From contig JAZQGX010000291.1 in the NCBI GenBank assembly GCA_045540275.1, forward strand, positions 34,197 to 98,196: a stretch of DNA of 64,000 nucleotides. Direction: 5' to 3'. How positions within the stretch are numbered: the stretch's first letter is position 1; every line of letters starts with the position of its first letter. Shown here piece by piece: positions 1-8,671 of this stretch. The DNA comes from RGIG8368 sp045540275 (GTDB taxonomy: Bacteria > Verrucomicrobiota > Kiritimatiellia > RFP12 > UBA1067). The position numbers were made by a program, and so were the translations under genes. Below the pieces are notes generated by a model. It was not told the DNA's origin. It did no database searches and worked only from the letters and a program-made list of their open reading frames with translations.

Positions 1-163
1 GATCCAGCGTCAGTTCGCCGGGGGGAGTCGTCTTTCCGCAATAGTGGCACACCCCTTCAGCGATCCGATCTTTCCACCATTGCGTCTTTCTGAGTTCCCG
101 GGCCTTCTCGCGTTCGCGTTTAACATGCTGGGAATCTGCGCATCCTTCCGTAAATTCACCCAT
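1..163 (-). CDS. HNH endonuclease family protein (partial, runs off the left edge)
   Basis: Only the first 54 codons are in the window. The start ATG overlaps the end of nadD by 8 bp. The visible part has a basic helix (KRERE, ELRKTQWW), then CHYCGK about 40 residues in, then ELTLD at the edge. A Cys-x2-Cys followed by a Leu-Thr-Leu-Asp stretch is how small zinc-supported HNH nucleases lead into the catalytic DHxxP motif, but that motif is outside the window. The gene is too short for automatic calling at a 60-aa cutoff. The family assignment is a recognition from the motif pattern and should be read as probable. Confidence 0.6.
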   Translation of the reverse strand, partial: MGEFTEGCADSQHVKREREKARELRKTQWWKDRIAEGVCHYCGKTTPPGELTLD

Positions 164-683
164 GGGACGTCTTCCTTTCTGCAAAAAATCTTTCAACTTC
201 CGGCGGCACCATGCCGGCGATGGATTCCCCCGATTCGAGCCGTCTTCTGATTTCGGTGGACGATTCGGCCGTACGCGGAAATGCGACAAAACGGCAAAGC
301 CGTTTCAGTTCCCCCCAGTTCTTCCAGCGGGGCAACCCTTCGAGCGAATCTTCACCGATGATGAAAAATAGATTTGCCGATGGGTTTGCGTCCTTCACCG
401 CTTTAACCGTATCAATCGCGTAGGAGACTCCACCCCGCTGCAATTCAATGTCCGACACTTCACACTTGGGCAGTACCGCAAATGAGCGACGAATTAGCTC
501 GAGGCGGTCGTCGTCACTCAGCAGCGGACGGACGCCAATTTTAAAAGGGCTCTCCTTCGCGGGCACCACCATCAGACGGTCGAGGGAAAGTTCATCGATC
601 GCACGGCGGGCGATTCCTACATGCCCCGAGTGCACCGGATTGAAACTTCCGCCGTAGATTCCTATTCTCATGACATTATTCAT
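156..683 (-). CDS. nadD: Nicotinate-nucleotide adenylyltransferase
   Basis: Cytoplasmic nucleotidyltransferase that joins ATP and nicotinate mononucleotide to make deamido-NAD in NAD synthesis. The N-terminus has the family signature GGSFNPVHSGH (residues 11-21), whose two His residues bind the nucleotide phosphates. The late SSTEIRRRL stretch matches the ISSTxIR phosphate-binding motif. At 175 aa it is somewhat shorter than the usual 190-215 aa, but both signature motifs are present and it looks complete. An internal Met at codon 5 is an alternative start. The gene overlaps the upstream phosphatase by 8 bp and the downstream HNH gene by 8 bp, so it sits in a tightly coupled operon. Confidence 0.92.
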   Translation of the reverse strand: MNNVMRIGIYGGSFNPVHSGHVGIARRAIDELSLDRLMVVPAKESPFKIGVRPLLSDDDRLELIRRSFAVLPKCEVSDIELQRGGVSYAIDTVKAVKDANPSANLFFIIGEDSLEGLPRWKNWGELKRLCRFVAFPRTAESSTEIRRRLESGESIAGMVPPEVERFFAERKTSHG

Positions 684-1170
684 TCTTCGCTCTCTGAGCG
701 ATAATGTGGTTGAGCAGTGCGGTGCACCCCTCGTTCACATCGTTCCACGTCGCTTCGAAATCATGCGTGTACCAGGGGTCGGCAATACCGCGCTCCTTCC
801 CCGCATATGAAAGCAGCAGTCTGACCTTCGGCAAATCTTCGGGATATACAAGTCGCTTGAGATCGGCGATGTTGTACGCATCCATACCGATGAGGTAATC
901 GTATTCCGAAGCCTTGCTCGCCGTAAGCAGCCATGCTGCCCGCGGCTCGTACGGCACGCCCTTGGAATCCAGCATCGCCCTCGTGCCGCGGTGGATGTCG
1001 CTGCCGATTTCATCGGTGTGCATCGCCGCCGACTCTATGCGTATTCCGCTCTCGCCGGCGGCGGCGGCAAGATGCTTCATGACGAATTCAGCCATCGGCG
1101 AGCGGCAAATGTTGCCGTGGCACACAAACAAAACGGCTGTCGGCCGCGGTTCCGTCGCGGACTTCTCCAT
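676..1170 (-). CDS. Low-molecular-weight protein-tyrosine phosphatase
   Basis: The 164-aa protein matches the LMW-PTP fold. The P-loop VCHGNICRSPMAEF gives the C-x5-R-S catalytic loop with nucleophile Cys17 and Arg23. A later ADPWYTHDF stretch (near residue 130) supplies the general-acid Asp of the DP loop. Such enzymes dephosphorylate tyrosine-phosphorylated proteins, in many Gram-negatives those controlling exopolysaccharide export, though nothing here names a partner. It shares one base with the stop of the RND gene and overlaps nadD by 8 bp, so it is cotranscribed with both. Confidence 0.9.
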   Translation of the reverse strand: MEKSATEPRPTAVLFVCHGNICRSPMAEFVMKHLAAAAGESGIRIESAAMHTDEIGSDIHRGTRAMLDSKGVPYEPRAAWLLTASKASEYDYLIGMDAYNIADLKRLVYPEDLPKVRLLLSYAGKERGIADPWYTHDFEATWNDVNEGCTALLNHIIAQRAKNE

Positions 1171-4100
1171 TACTTCTCCTCCGTCTTAGGATTTTTCACC
1201 CCGTAAATCAGCGCATAGTTCACCGGCACGACAATCATCGTCATCACCGTGGCGAAAGCTAGACCGCACATGATGGTCACCGCCATGGCTGCGTAAAACG
1301 CGTCTGCCACCAGCGGCATCATTCCCAAAATCGTGGTAAGCGACGCGTTGGCTACCGGACGCAACCGGGTCACGCCGGCCATCACCACCGCGCTGAATCC
1401 GTCAGTACCGCCGGCGATGAGCGAATTTATCTCGTCAATCAGCACGATGGCATTTTTAATCTGCATGCCGATCAGCGAAAGCAGGCCTAGTAGCGCCATG
1501 AATCCGAACGGCTGATTGAAACCGAGAAGTCCGGCGGCAACGCCGATCAGCACCAGCGGAAGCGTCATGAAAATCACCGACGCCTGACGCACCGAGTTGA
1601 AAAGCGCAATGGTTATCAGAATCATCAGCCCGATTATCGGAGGAATTTTTCCTGCAAGTCCGGAGTTGGCATCGCACGAATTTTCGTATTCGCCGCCCCA
1701 TTCGTAGGTAAATCCCGGGGGAAGCTCTCCGCCGATTTCTTCAAGCTTCGGCCGAATCCGCTTGAACGCCTCGCTCGCCGTCTCCCCCGAGGTGTTGCAT
1801 TTCACCGTAATGCAGGGCAGGCGATTGCGCCGTTTGAGCCGAGCCTCCTCCGACGAATTTTCAAATCCAGAGATCGCCTGTGCAAGCGGAACCGAGGCAT
1901 TGAGCGTCCCGGACCACACCCACGCGCTGAGAATCGAATCGGGGTCGCGACGCTCGGCGTCGGGAGCGCGCAGAACGATCGGCAACGATTCGTCCTTCTC
2001 GTTGTATACCCCAACTTTGATTCCTTCAACCGCGTAGCGCAACGCCGCTGACACGTCGCTTCTTGTCAGACCGAGCTTGCGTGCGCGTTGCTCGGCGACG
2101 ATCGGTTCGATGCGTTCAGCGCGATTGCGCCAGTCACTCTGGATTTCGGTGAGCCCCGAATCGGCGCGCATTGCGGCGGTCACGCGCTCGGCAAACATGC
2201 GGAGCACCCGGGGATCGGGTCCCATGATTCGCATCTGTATCTTCTGCGCATCGCCCGGCCCCAAAACAAAACGCTGGCAGTAGACCATCGCGTCCGGCAC
2301 GGAGGTCTGCGCCACATCGTTGACTTTGCCCATCAGTTTTGAAATAAGCTTGTCGCTCTCGACATCGACGAACAGCACGCCGTATGCGCTGTTGGAATCC
2401 TCCGGTCCGAAGGTGAGCAGAAACCGCAACCCGCCGCTTCCCGCCACGGAGGTGATACCGGTGACTCCCTCGAACTTGCGTACTTCGTCCGCGAGAATTT
2501 CAAGCCGATTCTCCGTGGCGTGGATGGACGAACCTTCCGGCATCCAAAGATGCACCATAAACTGCGGGCGGGTGGAGTCGGGGAAGAAATTGCTCTTCAC
2601 ATGCCCGAACCCGATCACCGCCGCGACAAACATCATTCCCAGCACAAGCCAGGTGAGTCCGCGATGGACGATGCACCACTCGAGAAAACTCCTGTAGCAA
2701 CGGAAGAACATCCCTCCGTACGGATCGGCAACGGTCTCCTCCGGTTTCGCGTTTTTGCCTTTTTTGAAAAACCAAACCGCTAGGAGCGGCGTAACCGTAA
2801 TCGCCAGCAACCAGCTGGCAAGCAGCGACAGCATTAACACCAGAAAGAGCGACCGGCAATATTCGCCGGTCGAATCCTGCGACGCTCCGATCGGTGCGAA
2901 AGACAAAACCGCGATCACCGTAGCTCCGAGCAGCGGCCATTGAGTCTGCTTGACGATGTCGCACGCCGCCTTCTTGAGATCCGCCCCCTTCTTCGCGGCA
3001 ATCAGTACCGCTTCGGTAATGACGATGGCGTTATCAACGAGCATCCCCAGCGCGATGATAAACGCTCCGAGACTGATTCGCTCGAAAAGAATCCCCATCA
3101 TATTCATGAAGAAAACCGTGCCGAGCACGGTGAGTATCAACACCGCGCCGATAAGAACGCCGCTCTTCAGACCCATGGTCAACAGCAACACGGCGATGAC
3201 GATCGCGACCGACTCGACCAGGTTGACCACAAAACCGCCGACCGCCGCCTTGACCGAGGAAGCCTGATGCGAAATGACGCCGATTTCAATTCCGATTGGG
3301 GTCTCCGGCAATAGCTCCTTCATTCTCGCATCGATCGATTCTCCCATCGTGATGACATTGCCACCCTTCACCGTCGAAATGCCAAGCCCGATGGCCGGGT
3401 GTCCGTTGTAGCGGACGAGACACGAAGGCGGATCGTCATAATCACGCCGGACCGTCATGATGTCCTTGAGGCGGATCGTACCGGTTTTACCGGCGCCGTC
3501 GGACACCGACAATATCAGATCCTCGTAATCTTTGACCGACTTAATCTTTCCGCGAGGATAGATGCGTATGTATTTTTCGCCGATGTTGACGTGTCCCGAA
3601 TCGGACGCGGTATTCTGTCCGGAGACGACCGCGCTTATCATCGCCGGAGTTATGCCCAGCTGGGACATCTTCGAACGAGAAATCTCGAATGCGACGATTT
3701 CCTGCCTGTCTCCGAGCATCTCTATCTTTGCGACATCCTCGCACAGCAGAAGCTCGCGCTGGAGCAGTTTTGCATACTCTTTCAATTCCGCATAGGTATA
3801 CCCATCGCCGTAGACGGCGTAATACACGCCGTACACATCGCCATAGTCGTCGTACACCAGCGGCTCGCTGCAACCGGACGGGAGGGTGGATCGCGCGTCG
3901 TTAACCTTGCGCCTCAACTCGTCCCAGATTTGGGGCAGGTCGTCTTTTGAATACCGGTCTTTGATGTCGACCTGGATGATCGACTTGCCGGGATAGGAGG
4001 TCGAGGTCACTCGCTTGAGCTGTCCCAACTGCTGGACGGCCACCTCTATTTTTTCGGTTACCTCCTCCGCCACTTCCACGGCGGTTGCTCCGGGATAGAC

Positions 4101-4247
4101 GGTGATGATCTGGGCGCTTTTGATTGTGAACTCGGGGTCTTCAAGCCGGCCAAGCTTGAAATAGCTCATCGTGCCGGCCAGCGCCAGAGCAACGGCGAGC
4201 GAAATGGTCACGGTCGCCTTGCGGATGCATACTTCGGCAATGTTCAT
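1170..4247 (-). CDS. RND-family efflux transporter, inner-membrane permease
   Basis: The 1025-aa protein has the two-fold RND plan. There is an N-terminal membrane segment, a large periplasmic pore domain (residues 40-330), a first membrane block containing GMLVDNAIV with the TM4 aspartate needed for proton relay, a second periplasmic domain, and a final block with FMALLGLLSLIGMQIKNAIVL. Overall resemblance is to the HAE1 (AcrB/MexB) side of the family rather than heavy-metal CzcA pumps, but the substrate cannot be read from sequence. A canonical AAGGAG ribosome site is formed by the last codons of the adaptor gene, whose stop is 3 bases upstream. It should work with that adaptor and an outer-membrane TolC-like channel that is not encoded nearby. 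Confidence 0.93.
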   Translation of the reverse strand: MNIAEVCIRKATVTISLAVALALAGTMSYFKLGRLEDPEFTIKSAQIITVYPGATAVEVAEEVTEKIEVAVQQLGQLKRVTSTSYPGKSIIQVDIKDRYSKDDLPQIWDELRRKVNDARSTLPSGCSEPLVYDDYGDVYGVYYAVYGDGYTYAELKEYAKLLQRELLLCEDVAKIEMLGDRQEIVAFEISRSKMSQLGITPAMISAVVSGQNTASDSGHVNIGEKYIRIYPRGKIKSVKDYEDLILSVSDGAGKTGTIRLKDIMTVRRDYDDPPSCLVRYNGHPAIGLGISTVKGGNVITMGESIDARMKELLPETPIGIEIGVISHQASSVKAAVGGFVVNLVESVAIVIAVLLLTMGLKSGVLIGAVLILTVLGTVFFMNMMGILFERISLGAFIIALGMLVDNAIVITEAVLIAAKKGADLKKAACDIVKQTQWPLLGATVIAVLSFAPIGASQDSTGEYCRSLFLVLMLSLLASWLLAITVTPLLAVWFFKKGKNAKPEETVADPYGGMFFRCYRSFLEWCIVHRGLTWLVLGMMFVAAVIGFGHVKSNFFPDSTRPQFMVHLWMPEGSSIHATENRLEILADEVRKFEGVTGITSVAGSGGLRFLLTFGPEDSNSAYGVLFVDVESDKLISKLMGKVNDVAQTSVPDAMVYCQRFVLGPGDAQKIQMRIMGPDPRVLRMFAERVTAAMRADSGLTEIQSDWRNRAERIEPIVAEQRARKLGLTRSDVSAALRYAVEGIKVGVYNEKDESLPIVLRAPDAERRDPDSILSAWVWSGTLNASVPLAQAISGFENSSEEARLKRRNRLPCITVKCNTSGETASEAFKRIRPKLEEIGGELPPGFTYEWGGEYENSCDANSGLAGKIPPIIGLMILITIALFNSVRQASVIFMTLPLVLIGVAAGLLGFNQPFGFMALLGLLSLIGMQIKNAIVLIDEINSLIAGGTDGFSAVVMAGVTRLRPVANASLTTILGMMPLVADAFYAAMAVTIMCGLAFATVMTMIVVPVNYALIYGVKNPKTEEK

Positions 4248-4250
4248 CGC

Positions 4251-5357
4251 TTACTCCTTGTACAGCGTGACCTTGCGGCCCTCAGAGAGCACATTGACCC
4301 CAGCGGATGCGATGCGGTCTCCATCCTTGAGCCCTTCCAGAATCTCGATTTGCGCACCGACCCTTCGGCCAAGTTTAACCGCCTGTTTTTTCACCGCGAA
4401 CACACCGTTTTCGCCGACGCTCTCCAGACGCCAGACAAACGCGCCGCCGTCAGCGGCGTTGCCCACGGAATCGGAGCTCACCCACGGTTTGGCTCCGGCC
4501 GAGGCAACATTGCAACCGTCGACGGTCAAAGTGGCCGACATCCCGGGCAGCAACCTTATCCCGGACGGACGCGCCATCACAAAAGTTGCAGTATAAGTCT
4601 GCGTGCGCGAGTCGGCCTGTGCGGTGAACTCTTCGAGTTTGGCCAGATATTTCTCCCTGGGAAAAGAATCGAATGTGATGTAATGCTTTCGCTCTTTGAA
4701 CGGGGTGTTGCTCGGGTCGATGACCAACGACTCTGGCAGCGAAACATCAATCTTGATTGTTTCGATATTCTGAATGGTCAGCACTTTGGTGCCGGCCTGA
4801 ACCATGTCATAGGTGGAAGGATAGGTGTCGGCCACCATCCCGTCGTAGGGGGCTTTGAGCACGGCATCTTCCAACGCCTTTTCCGCAATTTTAAGTTCGG
4901 CCTCCGCACGGGTGCGCTTGGCGACCGCCTCGGATATCTGCTCCTGCGACACCGCGCCGGCATGTGCCTTTGATGCATTGATGTTGCGCTGTTCGGTCAG
5001 TCGCGCCTGTTCGGCTGCGGCCTTTGCCTTGCTCAGCGCCTGCTCGAAATCACGCGTGTCGAGTGCGGCGACAACCTCGCCTTTTTTGACCCGCTGCCCG
5101 CGGTTCACCGGAAACTGCATGATTCGGCCGGAGACCACGAACGCCAGATCGACGCTGTCGTTTGCCTGAACGATACCGGGGAAGTGCAGTCGGGGCATCA
5201 TTATCGAAGTCTTAACCAGCTCGCTGCGCAACGGGCGCACCGGCATCTCTTGAACCAGATTGTTTTTCTTCGCCGCCGGGATTAGCCATATTGCAGCAAT
5301 TGCTCCCGCCAAAATCGCGCCGCCTGCAAATTTCACCGCTGTTGATTTCATTGACAT
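4251..5357 (-). CDS. RND efflux periplasmic adaptor (membrane fusion protein)
   Basis: The 368-aa protein starts with a membrane anchor (residues 8-26, GGAILAGAIAAIWLI). It then shows the typical adaptor order: lipoyl half-motif VSGRIMQFPVNRGQRVKKGEVVAALD, an alpha-helical hairpin rich in Ala/Glu/Lys (about 105-165), the second lipoyl half LKAPYDGMVAD, and beta-barrel and membrane-proximal domains. It bridges the inner-membrane RND pump to an outer-membrane channel. Two in-frame ATGs sit at codons 1 and 3, both behind AAAGGAG; the first is used here. It lies 35 bp downstream of the SGNH hydrolase gene and directly upstream of the pump gene. Confidence 0.92.
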   Translation of the reverse strand: MSMKSTAVKFAGGAILAGAIAAIWLIPAAKKNNLVQEMPVRPLRSELVKTSIMMPRLHFPGIVQANDSVDLAFVVSGRIMQFPVNRGQRVKKGEVVAALDTRDFEQALSKAKAAAEQARLTEQRNINASKAHAGAVSQEQISEAVAKRTRAEAELKIAEKALEDAVLKAPYDGMVADTYPSTYDMVQAGTKVLTIQNIETIKIDVSLPESLVIDPSNTPFKERKHYITFDSFPREKYLAKLEEFTAQADSRTQTYTATFVMARPSGIRLLPGMSATLTVDGCNVASAGAKPWVSSDSVGNAADGGAFVWRLESVGENGVFAVKKQAVKLGRRVGAQIEILEGLKDGDRIASAGVNVLSEGRKVTLYKE

Positions 5358-5392
5358 CGTCTCCTTTCTGACAAACCCGTTTTTCCTACAGC

Positions 5393-6421
5393 CTATTTTT
5401 CATCGGCGGCGAACGACCTGACCGCATCGGCCGCACACTTCAGCATAAGCTTGTACTGCATCGGAGTCGCATCAGTCTTCTCCTCTTTCGACGGACCTGG
5501 AATGTATTTCAGCTCGGTGATATCGACATCGGGGAAAATGAATGCGGACCAGACGCAGGACTGGAGAAATTCGCCGGAGCGGTTCAGATGGATGGAATCG
5601 CCATACGGGAGAAATCCTTTAACCGTGCCGTCCCGGTTGGTGTATTTTTTCCAGCGGACGGTACCGACCAGATCATCGAACTTGGATTCGGCGGGACAGA
5701 ATTTTATCTGCTCGCTGATGTAAACTGGCGCGTAGGTCACGGGCAGGCGTTTGCGGTACAGCTCAATGGCATATCCGGTGGGGATTATGCGCAGTCCAAA
5801 CTCTTTGCCGAGACGACGGTAGCAATCGGTCAGGCGTTTGTACATTCCGTCGCGGTCAAAACCCCATTTCGGTTTCTCGCGCGTACCGATGCGAAGATCA
5901 TGGTTGCAGTACGACCAGGTTTGCTGAATGAGGATTTCCGCCTGCGGCGCATATTTTTTAATCGTGGCAATCAGTATGTCTGCATGGGGGCGGTAGGTTT
6001 CGTAGTTCCAACTGCCCGGGCTGGCCTGTTGGATGGTGACGTAATTCCATTTGTCGGCTTTGAGCATCTTGATTATGCCCGAACCGCTGCCCTTTGCGTC
6101 CGAGCGCATCGCGCGGTAGGCCGGAGTGTCTTCAGCCCTTGGCATTGCGGAATATGAAATGTCGATCCGATACGGGTGGTAGTCCGAATCCTGCTCTTCT
6201 TTTACGATGTTGTCGGCATGCCGTTCAAGTGTGCATCCACCTATGTACATTGACACCAAGTCGAGATCCTTCCCAAGCGACGATGCAATCGCCGGCATAT
6301 ACCTCATGTTGCAAATCGAAAATGAATTCCCGATCATCAGCACTTTTGTCGGGGTTGCACTTGCTGTTGCGCAGGCAAAAAAACACATGGCGAAGCATAC
6401 TGCCGGAATTCCAGTTTTCAT
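5393..6421 (-). CDS. Secreted SGNH/GDSL-type hydrolase (DUF4886-like)
   Basis: The chosen ATG has GAGAAGAGG eight bases upstream and begins a clear signal peptide ending ...ATASA (mature protein from about residue 22), so the product is exported. The mature part opens with VLMIGNSFS, the block-I Gly-Asn-Ser nucleophile region of SGNH hydrolases. It ends with YGDSIHLNRSGEFL, which supplies the Asp and His of the triad. Proteins of this architecture are esterase or sialate/acetyl-xylan-esterase-like enzymes in gut polysaccharide users. The actual substrate is unknown. An upstream in-frame Met would add 18 residues ahead of the signal peptide and is less likely. Confidence 0.82.
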   Translation of the reverse strand: MKTGIPAVCFAMCFFACATASATPTKVLMIGNSFSICNMRYMPAIASSLGKDLDLVSMYIGGCTLERHADNIVKEEQDSDYHPYRIDISYSAMPRAEDTPAYRAMRSDAKGSGSGIIKMLKADKWNYVTIQQASPGSWNYETYRPHADILIATIKKYAPQAEILIQQTWSYCNHDLRIGTREKPKWGFDRDGMYKRLTDCYRRLGKEFGLRIIPTGYAIELYRKRLPVTYAPVYISEQIKFCPAESKFDDLVGTVRWKKYTNRDGTVKGFLPYGDSIHLNRSGEFLQSCVWSAFIFPDVDITELKYIPGPSKEEKTDATPMQYKLMLKCAADAVRSFAADEK

Positions 6422-6553
6422 CACATACCTCTTCTCTTTAATTTTACCCAGATAACAATGTATCCATTCTACCATTTACCACAAGCCGTTTCCATAAAAA
6501 CATCTTTCCGGCGAGATATCGCTCCCGCCTCCAGCGGTCATGATTATTGCATG

Positions 6554-6582
6554 TTGACGGAAAACGGACGATATGGGACAAT
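6554..6582 (+). promoter_or_regulatory. Sigma-70-type promoter of the aldolase gene
   Basis: TTGACG and GACAAT are separated by 17 bp and end 20 bases before the aldolase ATG at 6603. This is the only plus-strand transcription unit between the left edge and 26.5 kb. Confidence 0.55.
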
Positions 6583-6602
6583 CATTGAAAAGGAAAATCG
6601 TT

Positions 6603-7367
6603 ATGAAAATCGAAAATCGTCTCTTCTCCAATTTAAACGCGGGTAAAATATCCATCGGCAGCGTCGTTACCATGAGTGACCTCATAGTCAGTGAATTGGC
6701 CGGCGATTGCGGCATGGACTTCGTCTGGATCGATGCTGAACACGCCCCTCATACCATCCAGGACGTCCAGCGTCATCTCATCGCACTGCGTGGCACCGGA
6801 TGCGCGGGCTTAGTCCGCGTACGCGCGGACGACCCGATGCTGATCAAACCATATCTTGACATCGCTCCCGACGGCATCATCGTCCCGATGGTCAACACCC
6901 CCGAACAGGCCGAGATGGCCGTCGCCGCCTGCCGCTACCCCAAGACCGGCATTCGTGGATGTGGCGTGCGCCGCGCCGTGCGCTGGGGCGCGGAGGACTT
7001 TTTCGACTACGCCGCCTACTCCGAAAAATGGCCGTTGGTCATCTGTCAGATCGAGCACATCGAAGCGGTAAAAAATCTGGATGCGATTCTCAAGGTTCCC
7101 GGCGTGGATTCATTCTGCATAGGTCCTTGCGATCTGTCCGGCTCGATGGGGATACTCAACCGTTGCGACGATCCCGAACTCAACAAAGTCATCGACGAGG
7201 TTGCCTTCAAAATCAAAAAAGCGGGTAAGTGGCTTGGAACGGCGGCCGGAGACTTCCCGCGCTGGAAGGAGCGCGGTGTCGATTGGTTCGCCGGTGTCAG
7301 CGACTGGGGCGCGATGGCCGCGGGCATTCGCTCATTCAAATCCGCCTGCGACGCAGTCCGCGGTTGA
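6603..7367 (+). CDS. HpcH/HpaI family aldolase (2-keto-3-deoxy-acid aldolase type)
   Basis: The start ATG has AAGGA ten bases upstream; an earlier in-frame ATG lacks a comparable site. The 254-aa protein shows the family hallmarks in order: FVWIDAEHAPH (base and substrate loop), LVRVRADDP, IVPMVNTPEQAEMAV, CQIEHIEAV with the metal-binding Glu, and FCIGPCDLSGSMGI with the metal-binding Asp. These class II aldolases cleave 2-keto-3-deoxy sugar acids or related dicarboxylates to pyruvate plus an aldehyde. Which substrate is used is not evident. It is a single-gene unit between its own promoter and a hairpin shared with argJ, convergent with argJ. Confidence 0.88.
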   Translation: MKIENRLFSNLNAGKISIGSVVTMSDLIVSELAGDCGMDFVWIDAEHAPHTIQDVQRHLIALRGTGCAGLVRVRADDPMLIKPYLDIAPDGIIVPMVNTPEQAEMAVAACRYPKTGIRGCGVRRAVRWGAEDFFDYAAYSEKWPLVICQIEHIEAVKNLDAILKVPGVDSFCIGPCDLSGSMGILNRCDDPELNKVIDEVAFKIKKAGKWLGTAAGDFPRWKERGVDWFAGVSDWGAMAAGIRSFKSACDAVRG

Positions 7368-7372
7368 AAAAA

Positions 7373-7402
7373 AAGAGCCCGGGGTTGGCACCCTGGGCTC
7401 TT
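7373..7402 (-). terminator. Rho-independent terminator of the dnaN-argJ operon
   Basis: A 12-bp stem (AAGAGCCC plus GGGG paired with CCCT plus GGGCTCTT, one G-U pair) encloses a 6-base loop. On the minus strand it is followed by eight T residues. It can also fold in the plus-strand aldolase transcript but lacks a U tract in that direction. Confidence 0.85.
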
Positions 7403-7438
7403 CAACTCCGCAATCCGCGGAAATCCGCATAGACGCCA

Positions 7439-8671
7439 TCAGGTGGTGTAATCGGCATTGATGTGGACATAGTCGAGCGACAGGTCGCAGGTGTAGACGG
7501 TCGCTTCGGCGTTCCCGAGACGGAGATTGACCGTGACTGTCAACTCGGGACCGGACAACTCCTTGGCAAGTTTCTCAAGCTGTTTCGCATCCGCCACCGC
7601 GCCGCGCCGGTATGCCCATGCCTTGCCGTAATAGACTTCCGCACGGCTGTCATCGACCATCGCCCCGGAATATCCTGCCGCCGCCAGCACCCGGCCCCAG
7701 TTTGGATCTTTGCCAAACCAGCTGGTTTTTGCAAGCGGGGATCTAGCTATTGCCTGAGCCGCTCGTTCTGCGTCGGACTGGGTCTTTGCGCCTTTGACGG
7801 TGACCATGACGAATTTCGTCGCCCCCTCGCCGTCGGCCGCCATCTGCTTGGTCAGCATGATGCATACCCTGGTCAACGCTTTTGCGAAATTTTCATATCG
7901 CTCATCCGCCTTGGTGATCTTGGCGTTTCCGGCCTTCCCGGATGCCATAACAAACACCGAGTCGTTGGTTGACATATCGCCGTCCACCACCAGCCGATTA
8001 AAGCTGACCGATACCGCCTTCGCCAATGCCCGGCGCAGCATTGACGGAGCAATGGCGGCATCGGTGGTAATGAAACCGAGCATCGTCGCCATATTCGGGG
8101 CGATCATGCCCGATCCCTTGATCATGCCGCCTACGGTGACCGTTTTCCCGTCCAGCGAAAATCTGACCGCCGCCTGCTTCGGACGGGTATCCGTCGTCAA
8201 CGTCGCCATGTTCGCCGCCAATCCAGCTTCAAGCGAATCGTCTAACTGCTGAGAAGCCAACTTGATTCCCGCCAGCAGACGATTCATCGGCAGACGGCGT
8301 CCGATTACGCCGGTGGACGCCACCATGACAAGAGCCTTGTCGATTCCCAGCGCCGCGGCCGTTGCGGCAGCGCTTTTTTCAGCGTCTTTCAGCCCTTCTT
8401 GCCCGGTGCAGGCATTGGCACAGCCGGAGTTTGCCACTATCGCCTGCACCTTGCCCGAAGCGGCAATGGGACGGTCGTAGATCACCGGGGCGGCCGCCAC
8501 GGCATTGGTCGTGAACATTGCGGCGGTTGCACACGGCTCGTCGGCGACAAGCAGCATCACATCTTTGCGGTCCGCCTGTTTGATTTGTGCAGGCACACCG
8601 GCGGCACGAAATCCTTTCGCCGCCGTCACTCCGCCTGTTACAGCCCTAATGGGGCAGATACACGATTTCAT
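7439..8671 (-). CDS. argJ: Bifunctional ornithine acetyltransferase / N-acetylglutamate synthase
   Basis: The 410-aa protein is a full-length ArgJ. It recycles the acetyl group from N-acetylornithine to glutamate in arginine synthesis. ASTGVIG (118-124) and APNMATMLGF (191-200) are the diagnostic motifs. The proprotein cleaves itself between Ala195 and Thr196, and Thr196 becomes the nucleophile of the beta chain. Whether it is bifunctional or transfers only cannot be told from sequence. Its ATG overlaps the stop of the parvulin gene by 4 bp, and it closes the operon before a strong terminator. Confidence 0.95.
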   Translation of the reverse strand: MKSCICPIRAVTGGVTAAKGFRAAGVPAQIKQADRKDVMLLVADEPCATAAMFTTNAVAAAPVIYDRPIAASGKVQAIVANSGCANACTGQEGLKDAEKSAAATAAALGIDKALVMVASTGVIGRRLPMNRLLAGIKLASQQLDDSLEAGLAANMATLTTDTRPKQAAVRFSLDGKTVTVGGMIKGSGMIAPNMATMLGFITTDAAIAPSMLRRALAKAVSVSFNRLVVDGDMSTNDSVFVMASGKAGNAKITKADERYENFAKALTRVCIMLTKQMAADGEGATKFVMVTVKGAKTQSDAERAAQAIARSPLAKTSWFGKDPNWGRVLAAAGYSGAMVDDSRAEVYYGKAWAYRRGAVADAKQLEKLAKELSGPELTVTVNLRLGNAEATVYTCDLSLDYVHINADYTT

